Notes under the pieces: model-generated | The model's database searches: none | Told to the model about the DNA's origin: nothing | What the model saw: only the letters and a program-made list of their open reading frames with translations | Shown here: piece by piece, positions 24,198 to 36,295 of the stretch | Numbering within the stretch: position 1 is the stretch's first letter | How the letters are laid out: each line of letters starts with the position of its first letter | Position numbers and translations under genes: made by a program | Assembly: GCA_032622095.1 (NCBI GenBank) | Contig: CP136061.1 | Span: 135,741,587 to 135,805,586, forward strand | Direction of reading: 5' to 3' | DNA length: 64,000 nt | Origin: Siphonodentalium dalli | Taxonomy: Eukaryota; Mollusca; Scaphopoda; Gadilida; Siphonodentaliidae

Positions 24198-25249
24198 GTG
24201 ATTATCACACTTAATGGCCTGGAAGGCATTCACAATATCAATATCAAGTTATTGGAATTTCGCAGATCAATTAACAATAACGACTTCTATGAATGACAAC
24301 GTATCGGTATATCACCTAAATTCATACCTATTTCTTGAGGCATCCAAATTTTACTTATTATGGTATTTACCAGAATATTTATGCAATGTACTACAACTAA
24401 CGTTTTCTTGTGTTTTAATACCAATAAGTTAATATCAGATGAATTAAGTGCCTCCACTGCTGTTGCTATTAATGTAATAAGGAAATACATGTACACAGCA
24501 CACCGCAACTGATTGTGATCAATGCTATTTGTATCTTCGAGTTATCCATCGTTGCTGAAAATACAGCACTGGCTTCCCTGTTACAGTATAATTGTGTAAA
24601 TAAAATATAACAATCACATATGGATTCTCATCATTTGAGAGTTTTTGATAATGAAAATAAGCACAAATTCTTTCTATTTGTTCATGTTCTTCTTTGTTAT
24701 ATTGATTTAACAAACTTTATATAATTTTCCAGCAACCACAAATGCCTTCCTTATCTTTAAAGCCACATGGCAATTTGCAGTCCAAAATACACCCAATAAT
24801 ATTCCCTGATGAAATTTTACCAACATCAACGAAAAACTTCAATTAATACCTGAAATTCCTTTCTATGAACATTATATTTCACAGAAAGATGCATTGAAGT
24901 AATAAAATATACAATTTTGAACACGATAATCGGTCCCCGAGACATTCTGCACCATTTTTATTCATTGAAATTCTGGAATCAGGAAATAGAACAATGCGTG
25001 ACTGTCTGGAAAACATATATTGTGTTATCTATAATTTGAAACTATCTTAACTTCACGCAGTGCATTCTCTTCATTTTAATCATCACAATTATGTAGTACC
25101 ATAGAAGTTTCAGAGTGACGAAAGCGCCAGATTTTCGTCCCATGGTCTACATGTGCATTTTTTAAACGACCGCTGATTAAACAATTTAAACCAGCACAAA
25201 TGAAAGAATCTCAAATTTACCAAAAAATATAAGTAACAAAACAAAATAA

Positions 25250-25965
25250 AATAAAAGTTCGAATGGAGTTCGGTCCGCCCATTTTTGCTGGAATTATGGC
25301 CCCTTTTCAACTTAGAATATGTCCGTCCATCTATGCAGAAAGTTTCCGGATGAGTAATTTATTTTGGCTATCAGATCAAAACCAAATTTGGTATGTGAGT
25401 TTATCAGCTCAACACACAGGTCAAGTTTGAATATGGATTCAGTCCACCAATTTTTGCCTGAGTTATGGCCCCTTTTTTATTTAGAATCTGTCCTTCCGCC
25501 CGTTCGGATCCGGATGATAACTTTATTTTGGGTTATCGGATCAAAATCAAATTTGTTATGTGAGTTTATGAGCTCAAAATACAGGTCAAGTTCAAATATG
25601 GCTTCGGTCTGCCCATTTTTGCCTCAGTTATGTCCCTTTTCAACTTAGCATTTTGTAGTTTTAAGGTTTCTTGATAACTTTAGTTTGTGTGATCGGATCG
25701 GAACCAAATTTGGTATGTCAGGTTATCAGCTACAAAAAATTAATACAGGTGAAGTTCGAATATGGGTTCGGTCTGCCCATTTTTGCCAGAGTTAATTGCC
25801 TTGTCCACTTAAAATTTGCTGATTATTTTGGTTTCCGGATGGTAACTTTACTTTTAGTTATCTGATTGTTTTTAAATTCAACCAAATCTCTTGATATTTG
25901 GTACATGGTTCAAATTTCAGAAGACAAAGGCTAAGTTTGAATCATGGTTCGAAGAATTTTGACAG
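25250..25965 (+). repeat. Tandem array, ~150-190-bp units
   Basis: Four to five diverged units share GATAACTTTA, ACCAAATTTGGTATGTGAG, CAGGTCAAGTTCGAATATGG and GAGTTATGGCCCCTTTT. Confidence 0.8.
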
Positions 25966-25995
25966 TTAAAAAACAGCTATCCTTACTAAAAAATT

Positions 25996-26165
25996 TACAA
26001 AAACCCTGTGCCAATGCATTCTCTCATATATGTGAGTCTCCATTGGCCTAACAATATTTACACTGACCTTAAAGCCAGTGCATTCTCTTATATATGTGAG
26101 AATTCATTGGCACAGGGTTTTTAATGCTGTTTTAATGCAGCACCCTTCATGAAAAGGTTAAATAG
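25996..26165. mobile_element. Rearranged hairpin-cassette MITE
   Basis: Fragments of two GCATTCTCTTATATATG hairpins lie between CCCTGTGCC and GGCACAGGG; the right end is CTTCATGAAAAGGTTAA. Confidence 0.7.
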
Positions 26166-26254
26166 GCAATTAAGTTAGATGTGAAATTTATATGCATACA
26201 GTACCCATCTATCTCTTATATATTTTGACATTTTTTAAAGATTTCCTGTCCCGT

Positions 26255-26517
26255 TTAACCCTTTCATGACAGGAGCAGCACTGGTGCAGCATTAAAGATA
26301 ATTTGCCAGTGCATTCTCTTACATATGCAAGTCTCCCATAGGGAGTCTTGCATAGATAAGAGAATGCACTGGCTTACATGGTCAAGATAAATATTGTTTG
26401 GCCAATGTATTCTCTTATATATTAGAGGCGCCCTATGGGTGACTCACATAAGAGAATGCATTGGCGCAGGGTTATTTTTCGCAAAATTTCAGGAAGCTCC
26501 AGTCTTGGAAGGGTTGC
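26255..26517. mobile_element. TTAA-type MITE with two hairpin cassettes
   Basis: The left end is TTAA+CCCTTTCATGACAGGAGC and the right end CTTGGAAGGG+TTGC (TTAA mutated). Hairpins lie at about 26302-26372 and 26400-26465. Confidence 0.85.
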
Positions 26518-26841
26518 CACCCCTAAACCTTTCAACACTTAGAGCTATTAAATTTTGTTTTTATGAAATCTTTTTATTTTCTTCACTGCCTGGTTAAAAC
26601 TGGATTTCCCTAGAATATGTTATCACATACGTAAATAAACAGCAATTCTTTCAGGTGTGATCTGCATGATATTATAACTTTATTTTCAGGAATAAAACAT
26701 TGGGGAATATTAAGCTTAACTCTTTCCCTGCCAAATCTCACATAATTGCGAGGCCCAGTCACTGCCAATAGCGCATTTATGCAAATTCGTGGGTGCATCT
26801 GGTATAAGGGATATAATTCTATTGTTTTGTTACATTACGAA

Positions 26842-26872
<31 letters not shown>
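26842..26872 (+). repeat. 31-nt poly-G tract
   Basis: Uninterrupted G run in AT-rich intron DNA between exons f and g. Shorter G/C runs of 13-17 nt occur at 22647-22663, 28324-28337, 39400-39412, 39648-39660, 42826-42840 and 62864-62877. Confidence 0.9.
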
Positions 26873-26874
<2 letters not shown>

Positions 26875-27032
26875 CGGTTATTTTCTATAGACAATTTAGA
26901 AGAAAAGTCAGTCAAGGTCATGCTACTCCTGAAGTTATTTGAGTACAGTCCAAGCCAGAATATACCATTGACGAATTCACTTTTGGTGGAATGCGATCGA
27001 TATATGGTATATTGATTTACTATTATATAGAT

Positions 27033-27163
27033 AATGAATGGCTTGGAGTTGACTATGCCAAAATAGTGATCCTCGAGGAGGAATAGTCCACGAGCCACAG
27101 GCGACTGGACTATTCCTCCTCGAGGACCACTATTTTGGCATAGTCAACGACAAGACATTCATT
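27033..27163. repeat. Imperfect palindrome, ~58-bp arms
   Basis: Arms AATGAATGGCTTGGAGTTGA... and ...TCAACGACAAGACATTCATT enclose a 15-nt loop, with inner match GGAATAGTCCA/TGGACTATTCC. It is probably a MITE, but the AT-rich flanks give no clear duplication. Confidence 0.7.
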
Positions 27164-28479
27164 ATTTATTATATTATATCGAACATTTGTGCCAGTTCTC
27201 ACACAATTTCTGAGTCTGATTTTGTCACATTTTTATTTACCTTGAATTTTGGAAATCGGTCTCAGATTTTACAATTTACGGCAATATTTTGACGATGGCA
27301 GGGGAGCATAACTATGTTATTAGTTACATCTAACAGCATCTCTTCATGATTCATACATTAATTTATATAAATACGTCATTAGCAAAGACATTTTGGCGAA
27401 ATTTTTGAATTAACTTGTTTAACTTCGATTAACCGGAAAAGGAAATTATAAATAAAGTCCTCTGGCTTTGCAAAAATTAGGACTGGCCGCTTGCCAACTA
27501 AACGGACAAACTATTAAATACATTGGCTTGATATCATCGGAAATTTGTAAGATCATTGATAAATCTAATGCTATACTGATATTGCAACAAATATCGCACA
27601 AGGTATAGTTTAAAATTGGCCGTATCTTCAAGCGGCAGCCCGATTTCGCGATATGAGTTTGTTACTATAAATAGAAAAAGAATAGTAGGCATGTAGGAAT
27701 CCTACTGGGGGTACTATCGTAAAATAGTATAGCAGTGGCCAGCCAATCAGAATGCGAGAAAGTCACGTGAGATATAATACTGTATAATAGTATTACTGTA
27801 GTATATTTTCATAATGGTTTGCATTATTAGACTTAGAAACGAAAGGCGATGCCATCTAATTCAGTTCTTTTAGTATCACGGTTGGTTTCGGGTTGACGAG
27901 TATCATGCATTGAAAATGGCTGAGGCAACCAAAAATGCAACCAGAAATGAGGAAAAAGGTAATAAATTAGGAATTGACATTAAACATAAATCATAGCAAA
28001 TACAAGATGGCTGCCAAGGTCACGTGACCCCTATGACCTTGAATGTGTTTCCATGGCAGCTGGTGATAGGCCATTGCCATATATACCCACATATGAAGTT
28101 TCAACAAAATACATCAATAATTACCCGCTAGCTATCATTGCATTACCCACATATACATAAAATACTTGTATTTACATCTAGAATGCTTGGCACTGAGGGG
28201 TATGTCCATGTGGGGTGGCAGCAAAAGAGTTAATACATATATGTTTGTATGACATCACTGTATATAGTGTAAATATAAACATATATAAATAAAAATAAAA
28301 TTTAAAAATATATACATTTATTGCCCCCCCCCCCCCCAAAGCCAAAGAAATTGTGGTGTTAGATCGGACAAGGTATCTTTAATCTGAATTTATTAGCATA
28401 TTTTTCTCTAACATTATTGATTTTAAAGACCGGTGTTTGGATACAGACAAAATGGGGACACTATTATGTTTTCTTTTAG

Positions 28480-28662
28480 GAAAAACTGACAGAAGCTGAG
28501 GAAAAATTGGATGAGCTACAGGGTTCTCCTCGACAAGTGAAGAAGAAAACGAAGCCAGTAGTAAAAAAAGAGAAAAAGAAAACTAAAAAAGAACTTGCAG
28601 AAGAAAAGGCTCTCAGCGAACAGAAAGAGGCTCTTAAAGAGCAGAAGAAGCAAGAGAAATTA
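28480..28662 (+). CDS. Exon g, residues 524-584, start of the charged coiled coil
   Basis: The acceptor TTTTCTTTTAG and donor TTA|GTAAAT bound 183 nt, phase 0 to 0. It begins EKLTEAEEKLDELQGSPRQ, continues with a strongly basic run (VKKKTKPVVKKEKKKTKKE) and ends ALKEQKKQEKL. Almost every residue is charged or Gln/Ala, which suits a single alpha helix or coiled coil. The basic run could be a nuclear-localisation or microtubule/RNA-contact patch, which the sequence cannot settle. Confidence 0.85.
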
Positions 28663-29035
28663 GTAAATATCACTAATTTACCTTTTAATTACTGAATGGG
28701 TTATTGTTAATTTGGAGGCATTTTTTTTGTACAAATGCAGAAAACAATTGATTCCTATTCAAAAATGATAAAAGTCTGTAAAAACATCACTGCAAGCAGA
28801 ACATGAAGAAATATAGATACACTTTGTTCTTATGTTAATTACTGAAAGTTCTCCAATAACGAAATTTCACATGTTGAAACCATTGTTATGTAAACATGTC
28901 TGCCGCCTTTTATTGGGCTATGCTTTATTTACAGATAATAGGTCATGAGTGCAGACAGTTTTCTTGAACTTCCTTTTACTGAAGATATAGTATACCAACT
29001 AACCACATTTTTATTATTTTATATATCTGACCATA

Positions 29036-29412
29036 CCCTTTACCCAACAGAAGGGCCCTGTGCCAATGCATTCTCTTATATATGCGAGTCGACCATAGGT
29101 CGCCTCGCATATATAAGAGAATGCATTGGCTTAACACATTAAAAATTATAAAATTGTTAAAGAATGTAAGAAAAAATGGTAAAAAAAGGATTTTTTTTAG
29201 GCCAATGCATTCTCTTATATATGCGAGGCGACCTATGGTCGACTCGCATATATAAGAGAATGCATTGGCACAGGGCATAACTGTAACCATCACAATGTGG
29301 TCAAGGAGCCGGTTCCAATTATATCCATATTTGTATGGTTTTATTGAGACAGACCCAAGATATTTTAGGCTGTTGAAGCTTTATTTGGCCGGTTTGTTGG
29401 GTAAAGGGTTAA
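29036..29412. mobile_element. MITE with CCCTTTACCCAACA ends and two hairpin cassettes
   Basis: The ends are CCCTTTACCCAACA and TGTTGGGTAAAGGG+TTAA; the left TTAA has become CATA. Two near-perfect hairpins at 29061-29130 and 29200-29270. It ends 57 nt before exon h. Confidence 0.9.
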
Positions 29413-29468
29413 TATCTGGTGAACGTGAGTGTTGTTAATCACTTTAATCTCTCTTTCTCAATTTCTAG

Positions 29469-29564
29469 AATCGACTACATGAAGCTCAGGCTCTCCAGGC
29501 CCAGATTGCTGAGAAACAAGCTGAAATAAAGTCCCAAGAATTAGAAGCCGAAAGAAAGAAACTG
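29469..29564 (+). CDS. Exon h, residues 585-616, coiled coil
   Basis: The acceptor TCAATTTCTAG and donor CTG|GTCAGT bound 96 nt, phase 0 to 0. The peptide starts NRLHEAQALQAQIAEKQAEI and ends AERKKL. Leu and Ile fall at heptad-like spacing among Gln, Glu, Ala and Lys. A palindromic MITE ends 57 nt upstream of the acceptor region. Confidence 0.85.
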
Positions 29565-30299
29565 GTCAGTTACTTGAAAGGTTTTAAACTCTGTATTATA
29601 TGTTGACTAATGTCCATTCTCGTACACGAATGGTCCTGAGTTACACAGTATGGGGGCCATATTTAATGAAATCCATAATATTTCCTTGGATCCACTGAAA
29701 ATTTTCCTGCATTACATAGTAGCCTCTTTCTGTGCTCATGGGATGCTGCTGACTGAGTGTATAAATTAACGCCTGTAATACTTTAACAGACGTTGGTAAC
29801 TAATATTAGCTGAGACAAAATTTAATAATTGTTACTTTTTAGAGATGGTATATCGCCTCCTTGAACTTTTATTTATGTATTAAACATCTAGGGGTATAAA
29901 ATAATAAAAAATTTAGTCAAAAATACCAGTAACCATTAATTAGCTTCTGTAATTAGGAAATAATTTCTTTTTCCTTATCTTTTCCATAAAGTGGGACATG
30001 AATAACACTACTAATAGAACATTACAAAGTTTTTAATTGAAAATCTGTTTAAAATTATCTTAAGTGAAATACATCAGATGTTTCTCCAGGTGTTGTTGAA
30101 TTATAGTTGCTGATGAACTCCACACAACACCGCAGTGTGAACAGTTTTGCATAAGTATACACATGACAATGAAATTTCTTAAGTGTCCTCTTTTTATTTT
30201 CTCTAAAACTGTTGATTAAATTTTTGTCAGGTTTCCATATCTCTTGTAAGATTTTAGTTTATATGTTTGTTCATGTTGGAAACACACAGGCCTCAAAAC
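29565..30299. other. Unassigned intron DNA
   Basis: AT-rich, nothing recognisable on either strand. Confidence 0.5.
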
Positions 30300-30690
30300 T
30301 ATGGTGCCCTTCATTTGCAGAATGAGATCGCACTAAATTCACCCTCTAGGGACCTCATTCTGCTTTGGCCCATTTTCTCGTGAAAGTTTCTTATCGAATT
30401 AACAGGTTATTTTTAGTTTCTTTAGAAGCTTCTTTATAAAGTTTCTTCTTCTTTTTTAGTTCATTTGCACTATGTCCCCAAATTGTCCATTGACACAATG
30501 TATAATCGAGGTGCCCAATGGGTCCACATTACCATCTGGAACCTTAAATCTGTGTCTAGGTCTCCCATAGCAGGGCCATGCAGACTGAGATCCCTGGAGG
30601 ATGAATTTGGTGATGCTAGCCTGTTGTGCGGGGGTAGCGACACTAAATGCACCATTTGGGGACATTCTGCAAATGTTCAGCACCATATTT
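30300..30690. mobile_element. Degenerate family A MITE
   Basis: Two broken hairpins (about 30315-30370 and 30585-30675) flank the AATCGAGGTGCCCAATGGG centre; termini are decayed. Confidence 0.65.
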
Positions 30691-30756
30691 TGAGTCCCAG
30701 AAAAACACCTTGTAACTGTGGAAAGATAACAATTGGTGCTCGATCTTGATCTGTCC

Positions 30757-31034
30757 TTAACCCTTTGAGTGCCAGGTCCGAATTTTGTATCAACCCATAT
30801 ACCCTGTGCCAATGCATTCTCTTATATATGCGAGTCGACCATAGGTCACCTCGCATATATAAGAGAATGCATTGGCCTAACAATTTTTCATCATTTGTTA
30901 TTATTTTTTACAATTTTAATAAAAAATTTTAAATCTAAAAAAAATAAAAAAAAAAAAATTTCTTTTTTTAGGGCTGATTTTACAGACCGTAAATTAGGGC
31001 CGATGAGATCGGCCCCTGGCACTGAAAGGGTTAA
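30757..31034. mobile_element. TTAA-flanked MITE: ends of the 1268 palindrome family, core from the hairpin family
   Basis: TTAA on both sides. The ends CCCTTTGAGTGCCAGGTCCG and CCTGGCACTGAAAGGG match the palindrome at 1268-1474, but the centre holds one GCCAATGCATTCTCTTATATATG hairpin (about 30807-30876). Confidence 0.9.
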
Positions 31035-31685
31035 ACCATCGCAGTCATGTCATCAGTGACAGTAGCACACTAAGTGTAGCATCAGTCATCTCAGTCTGAA
31101 TCAATTTCAGACTGTTGAATAGCAATGCATTCTATAGTCTGAAATAAATAGCAGGGAAACCCATTACCTCGAAGAAGCATTATGTCAGTGTCAGCCAATC
31201 ACAACATTCCACACTAAAAAGAAGTTGTCGCGTGTAATCTCCAAGACTCGTCAGAATTCAAGTAAACCCTGCCACAGAACTATAACTAACATAATGAATT
31301 TTCTGGCTAATTTCACACTTGATTTACAAATTTAGAGATTACGACATCTTATTAAACACTAAAAGCCTCTATAAAAAGGAAACAATTTTTTACTTTACAA
31401 AGAGAATATAATTAAATATTTCCAAGAATTTCAACAATTAGCACCAAATTTGTTAATTGCGAAAAAAACTAAACTGAAAGTAGATATATGTCGATCAGAA
31501 AACTATTTTCAATGTTAAATGTGCACAGTGACGTTATACTGCGAGGATTGCTGGGAAAACTATTTATAGCAGCAGTAATAGGAAGTTTGTTGAAATGTTT
31601 CAGACTATCGAACTAGCTAGTTCAATAGTCTGCATTTGAATTAGACTGCAGTCGAATATCTCATGTTGCAAATGTTTTCCTTCAG
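31035..31685. other. Unassigned intron DNA upstream of exon i
   Basis: Contains a short palindrome GACTATCGAACTAGCTAGTTC (31602-31632 region). Otherwise nothing. Confidence 0.5.
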
Positions 31686-32006
31686 GAATTAATCGAGAGA
31701 GCACAGTATTTGGATGAGGAAGCTGATGAGATTCGTGAGGCAGAAGAACAGGCCAAAGTACAAATGGCGGAGACACGAAGGATTGCACGAGAAGAGAGGG
31801 AGCAACGTCGTAAAGAGGACCTGGAAAAAAAGAAGCAAGATGCCATCACTCGTAAGGAAAGAAACAAGAAAATGCGTGATCATGCGAGAAGAATGGAGCA
31901 AGAAATGCTGCAGAATATCGGGGATGAGGATATGAAGAAGCGGCTTGAACAGGAAGAACAGCTAAAGAAAGCGGAGGAGGATAGGCTCGCACAGGAAGCA
32001 TATGAG
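31686..32006 (+). CDS. Exon i, residues 617-723, core Glu/Arg-rich helix
   Basis: The acceptor TTTTCCTTCAG and donor GAG|GTATCA bound 321 nt (107 codons), phase 0 to 0. It reads ELIERAQYLDEEADEIREAE, then dense Arg/Glu sequence (REEREQRRKEDLEKKKQ), a segment with HARRMEQEMLQNIGDED, and KRLEQEEQLKKAEEDRLAQE. This is the most recognisable part for a homology search. It resembles DUF4670/KIAA2012-like or trichohyalin-like charged helices; charged composition alone makes such matches unreliable. Confidence 0.9.
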
Positions 32007-32986
32007 GTATCATTTGCTTTTGCTTATAACACCCCAATCAGGACTCGACCAATGAAATTATCATATGAGGTCCAGTGACTGGCCTTCATTTATTATAAAG
32101 ATATTTTAAGTTGTCACCTGGCAAATATTTGAGTACATGTATTGCATTTCTCGGACTCAAAATTACTATTTATTTTGGTACTGGTATTTTTATAAGTTGA
32201 GTCTCATTTCATTGATTGCCTTCAATATTTTTTATCTTATGCAGTACCATGATACAACACTGTAGTGATTATTATGCCACGACCCTCCGAAGGAGTTTTC
32301 GGGGGTATAGAGTGGAGACCTCCGTCCGTCCATAACAAACATTTCACAACACCGCTCTAGTATAGATAATCCAATTTGGATGTCCTTTGGTATGCCGGTA
32401 GGTCAGCATTGTGGAAAGGATCTCCACATAATGCAGGTTTTGTTCGCACTTTTATTCCAGATTTATGGCCCTCTACGGGACTTAGTGTAAAATGCATTAA
32501 TGCATCCATAACATAAAGTATACTGTGGATGTCTTTATTAACCGATGTTTGTTGACAAATCACCATAACAGTTTTGTTTACATAACTGTTACATATTAAC
32601 TAACAATGGTTTCAACACATGATATTTTGTCAGTGGAAAATTTTTGATAATTAATATAATAACAATGTTTTTCTGTTTCTTCTGGGCGGTGATGATTTTA
32701 AAGACTTATAATTTTTGCACATTAATCTTTTGTTCCAAGTGAAGAGAAACACTCTTCTGGGGTGTTCAAATGAACATAGCTAATTAACTTACCCAGCGCA
32801 GTTATTTTCATCAATTTGTAACACAGTTGGCATCACACAACATCATTCTTTACAGGTAGTGACTTTCATTGGCCAATTCACATTGGTTTATCAATGATTT
32901 TATGTAGTGGCTAAATAGTAAAGAAAGTAATGTATTAATATCAGTTTCAAGTAGTCAAACATATAATGTCTTTAATTTGTATCTAG
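32007..32986. other. Intron with weak repeat traces
   Basis: A CCTCCGTCCGTCC stretch (32280-32540) and ATGTTTGTTGACAAATCAC, also seen at 1045, mark old repeats. Confidence 0.5.
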
Positions 32987-33055
32987 GAGGAAATTCTGGC
33001 AGCTGAAAAACAAGCAGAAGAACAAGAGGAAAAGATTAGAGATCTTGAAAGACAG
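32987..33055 (+). CDS. Exon j, residues 724-746, short coiled-coil exon
   Basis: The acceptor TTTGTATCTAG and strong donor CAG|GTAAGA bound 69 nt, phase 0 to 0. It encodes EEILAAEKQAEEQEEKIRDL followed by ERQ. It continues the helical register from the previous exon and is followed by the longest intron of the gene (13.9 kb). Confidence 0.85.
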
Positions 33056-33124
33056 GTAAGACCATATATGTAGAAGTGTAGTCCAGAGCTGTAGGGGTGT
33101 GTTCATCGAGTATAAGTAGCCATG

Positions 33125-33457
33125 TTAACCCTTTCTATAATAATTTGTGGCACCTACAGTAATGCCCTAATTTATCGACTCCTTAATCACAGCAGAATTA
33201 CGGGTAATTTTTCAGGATTTAGTTGTAAATATGGCTTTTTGCCATTCATCGGAAAGCCCTCAATGAGAGCTTTCCGATGAATGGCAACTAGCCACATTTC
33301 AGACTAAATCCTGAAAAATTACCCATAATTCTGCTGTGGTTAAGAAGTCGATTATTTAGGGCATTACTGTATGTTTGTTTGTTGAACTTCTTATCTGAAA
33401 GATTTCCTAAGGAAACTACTAGTCAATGAATATTTAGTAAAGAAAGGAAAGGGTTAA
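33125..33457. mobile_element. TTAA-flanked MITE carrying a nested TA-type MITE
   Basis: TTAA on both sides (33125-33128, 33454-33457). The ends are CCCTTTCTATAATA and AGAAAGGAAAGGG. The palindromic element at 33157-33369 is inserted within it. Related TTTCTTTACTAAATG ends occur at 14936 and 43258. Confidence 0.85.
33157..33369. mobile_element. Full palindromic TA-type MITE (family C)
   Basis: It starts CAGTAATGCCCTAA and ends TTAGGGCATTACTG, flanked by TA on both sides, and is inverted-symmetric along almost its whole length. TA target and CAGT ends suggest Tc1/mariner mobilisation. Confidence 0.9.
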
Positions 33458-34084
33458 TATTAGCAGAAATTTATCAATTCTAAAAAATTGCTTAGGCCAG
33501 AAATATTTCCTCGGCTAAAAAGCCTAGCATCTGTATAGTTGCATGCTGTACACATATAACTTCAGTTTACAATTGGAACTTATCCATTATCATGGCAGAT
33601 TTTTGTTGGGGGTGACTTAAAATGTCCGATTATCAATATAGTCCTAATGTTGTCTCATTTATCCTTGGAATTCAACTATGATTTTAACTGTCTTCTGACT
33701 TCCATAGTAGGACACTAAGACAATATCTGCAGCAATCTGTTTCAATTATGCACAAAACATTGGTAAGTTCTGAAATTAGCCCCAGCTAAAAAATAGCTAA
33801 CAAAATTTCTTTTTGCCTCCGCTCAGTCGATAGCCGACACTAATTAAAGATACGGGCAGCGTTGGCGGTGGGTTTGCTGTTGAAATATTCACCTCCATCA
33901 AAAACCGCCATAAACAGAAAGAATAGTAAAATATAGACAGACATTGTTCTTATACCAATTCGAAATATGGCATAAACAGTATGTTATTGTCAAATGATTT
34001 TCCTTTGTTATGTAAACAAAAGAAAAAAACGTTACAGAACCTGGCTTTTGTTTAGATCCGGATATGGTAAACATAAATAGCGTT

Positions 34085-35060
34085 ATTAGTCGAGTTTTTT
34101 TCCAAAACTCGACTTATAGTTTGATGAGGCACGGCGGACGGGCGGGCGGCCTGTTTTGCTTATAACTCAACCGTTTATTGACGGATTAAAAACAATTTAG
34201 GTGTGTGAGTACATGTCCATGCACGTAAGCTGCAGACAAAAAATTGGGTTCGTCCGCACATTTATGACAGAGTTATGGCCCTTTGCCATTTTTCACGAAT
34301 TTTCAGCTCGTTAACGCGATAACTTCAACAAACGTTATCCAATTTGATTGAAATTTGGTATATAGGTGTCTCCCAAGCATATCTCGGACGAGTTCGAAAA
34401 CCGGCCTGGTCCGATAAAATTTGATAGAGTTATGGCCCTTAATTAGTCATTTTTTCAAAAAATTTCAGCTCGTTAGCGCGATAATTTAACAAACATCGTC
34501 CCATTTTATTGAAATTTTGATATATAGGTGTCTCCCAAGAATACCTCGGACGAATTAGAAAACCGGCCCGGTCCGATAAAATTTGATAGAGTTATGGTCC
34601 TTAAGTAGTCATTTTGTACGAATTTTGAGCTCGTTAGCGCGATAACTTCAACAAACGTCAACCGATTCAACTAAAATTTGGTATATAAGTGTCTTAATAA
34701 TATCCTGGACGAGTTCGAAAACCAGCCTGGCCCAATAAAATTTGATAGAGTTATGGCCCTTAATTAGTCATTTTTCGTGAATTTTTAGCTCGTTAGCGCG
34801 ATAACTTCAACAAACGTCCTCCGATTTGTTTAAAATTTGGAATAGACGTACTTGCCAAGAATATTTCGGACGAGTTCGAAAACCAGCCTGGCCCGATAAA
34901 ATTTGATAGAGTTATGGCCCTTAATTAGTCATTTTTCGATTAGTCTACCGATACTGATGCACACCAATTGGCGGTAGCCACCAGCGGTAGCCACCAGCGG
35001 TAGCCACTGGCGGTAAGCCACCGAAACCGAGACACAGCATCTCTGATGCCACCTCTTGTT
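34085..35060 (+). repeat. Tandem array, 157-162-bp units, plus a 13-bp microsatellite
   Basis: GAGTTATGG recurs at 34270, 34427, 34589, 34748 and 34909. Units share AGCTCGTTAGCGCGATAACT and CGAAAACCGGCCTGG. At 34969-35030 about four copies of a CGGTAGCCACCAG unit follow. Confidence 0.85.
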
Positions 35061-36295
35061 TGTTAATGTTTTCCTGATATGGAAATAATAAAGAGCGTTT
35101 ATAACATTTGTGTGTGATTAACCAATAGAATTGCGCTGTTATGTAAACAGAAGCAAAACTTCTGTAACACGAGCAGGCTCTTGTTTACGTACACCATCGT
35201 ATGTCTTGACGACAATATACTATTTACGCTCTGATTATGTTTGGCATGTGAACAAAACTATATATATTTTAATATTCCTTCTGTTGATAGCGATTTGAAC
35301 AAATATGAATATTTCTGCAAAGAACGCCGCTCGTGCCTTTAACAGTCCGTCAAGCCGAACATATCACCTTGTAACTCAAGTGTTAATTATTGGATTTTGT
35401 TGTCTTTTGGTAAGGTGTAAGCACAGGTTGTGGAAAAGGATACCCACATGCTACGGGTTTCGTCCATAAAATTTTGACTAGAGTTATGGATCTTGATTGA
35501 CCTGAACATTTTTGATTTTTTTGTCTCAAAAGAATATTTCCGCTTGTAACTTGGGCAAGGATCATGAGATTCAGTTGTGCTTTGGTATGTTGATAGCACA
35601 GTTTGGGGGAAAGGATATACCGACTACATATCCTTATATACAGGTTTCGTTCATTCATTTTACTAGAGTTACGGCCTTTGTTTGACTTAATATTTGTGAA
35701 TTTTGTCTCTGTACTAACATTTCAGCTTGTAATTTGGGCATGAATCATCAAATACGGTTGCGCTTTGGTTTGGTGATAGCCTAGCATGTGATAAAGGTAA
35801 AGGATACCCACATATTACGGGTTTTGACATTTCATTTTTACTAGAGTTTCAACCCTTCATTGACTTGGGAATTTCTGAAATTTTTCCAATCTCTTTATAC
35901 GCCCGTTTGAAAAAACGGTCATATTATGTAAATGGGTTGTCCGTCCGTCCGTCATCCATCGTCCATCGTCCATCCGCTTTTGGTTTCCGGATGATAACTT
36001 TAGATTGAATCGATTGAACTGAACCAAATTTGGTATGTTAGTTACCACACCAAAATACAGATTAAGTTTGAATATTGGTTTCGTCTGCATGATTTTGACT
36101 GAGTTATGTCCCTTTTTGTCCGCCGACCCAACGGGTTCGGAGGACTATTATAATCAGCACGACCGTGCGTCCGTCCGTGCGTCCGTGTTTACTAATGACT
36201 ACTTATGTGGCTAAGATTGTGTAAAATGGATATTTATGTGCATAAGCTTTCAGATGGACGTTCAAAAATGATCTATTTGGCCTAATCAGCTTATT

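Noticed and set aside
26746-27015. Frame with a polyglycine run
   Set aside because: The glycines come only from the poly-G tract; no other coding sign.
29061-29270. Regularly spaced palindromes resembling a CRISPR array
   Set aside because: Eukaryotic context, two facing hairpins only, spacer is A-rich low complexity, and TTAA-type ends bound the unit.
28476-32037. Minus-strand frames opposite exons g and i
   Set aside because: Ser/Phe/Leu-rich antisense shadows of Glu/Lys-rich exons.
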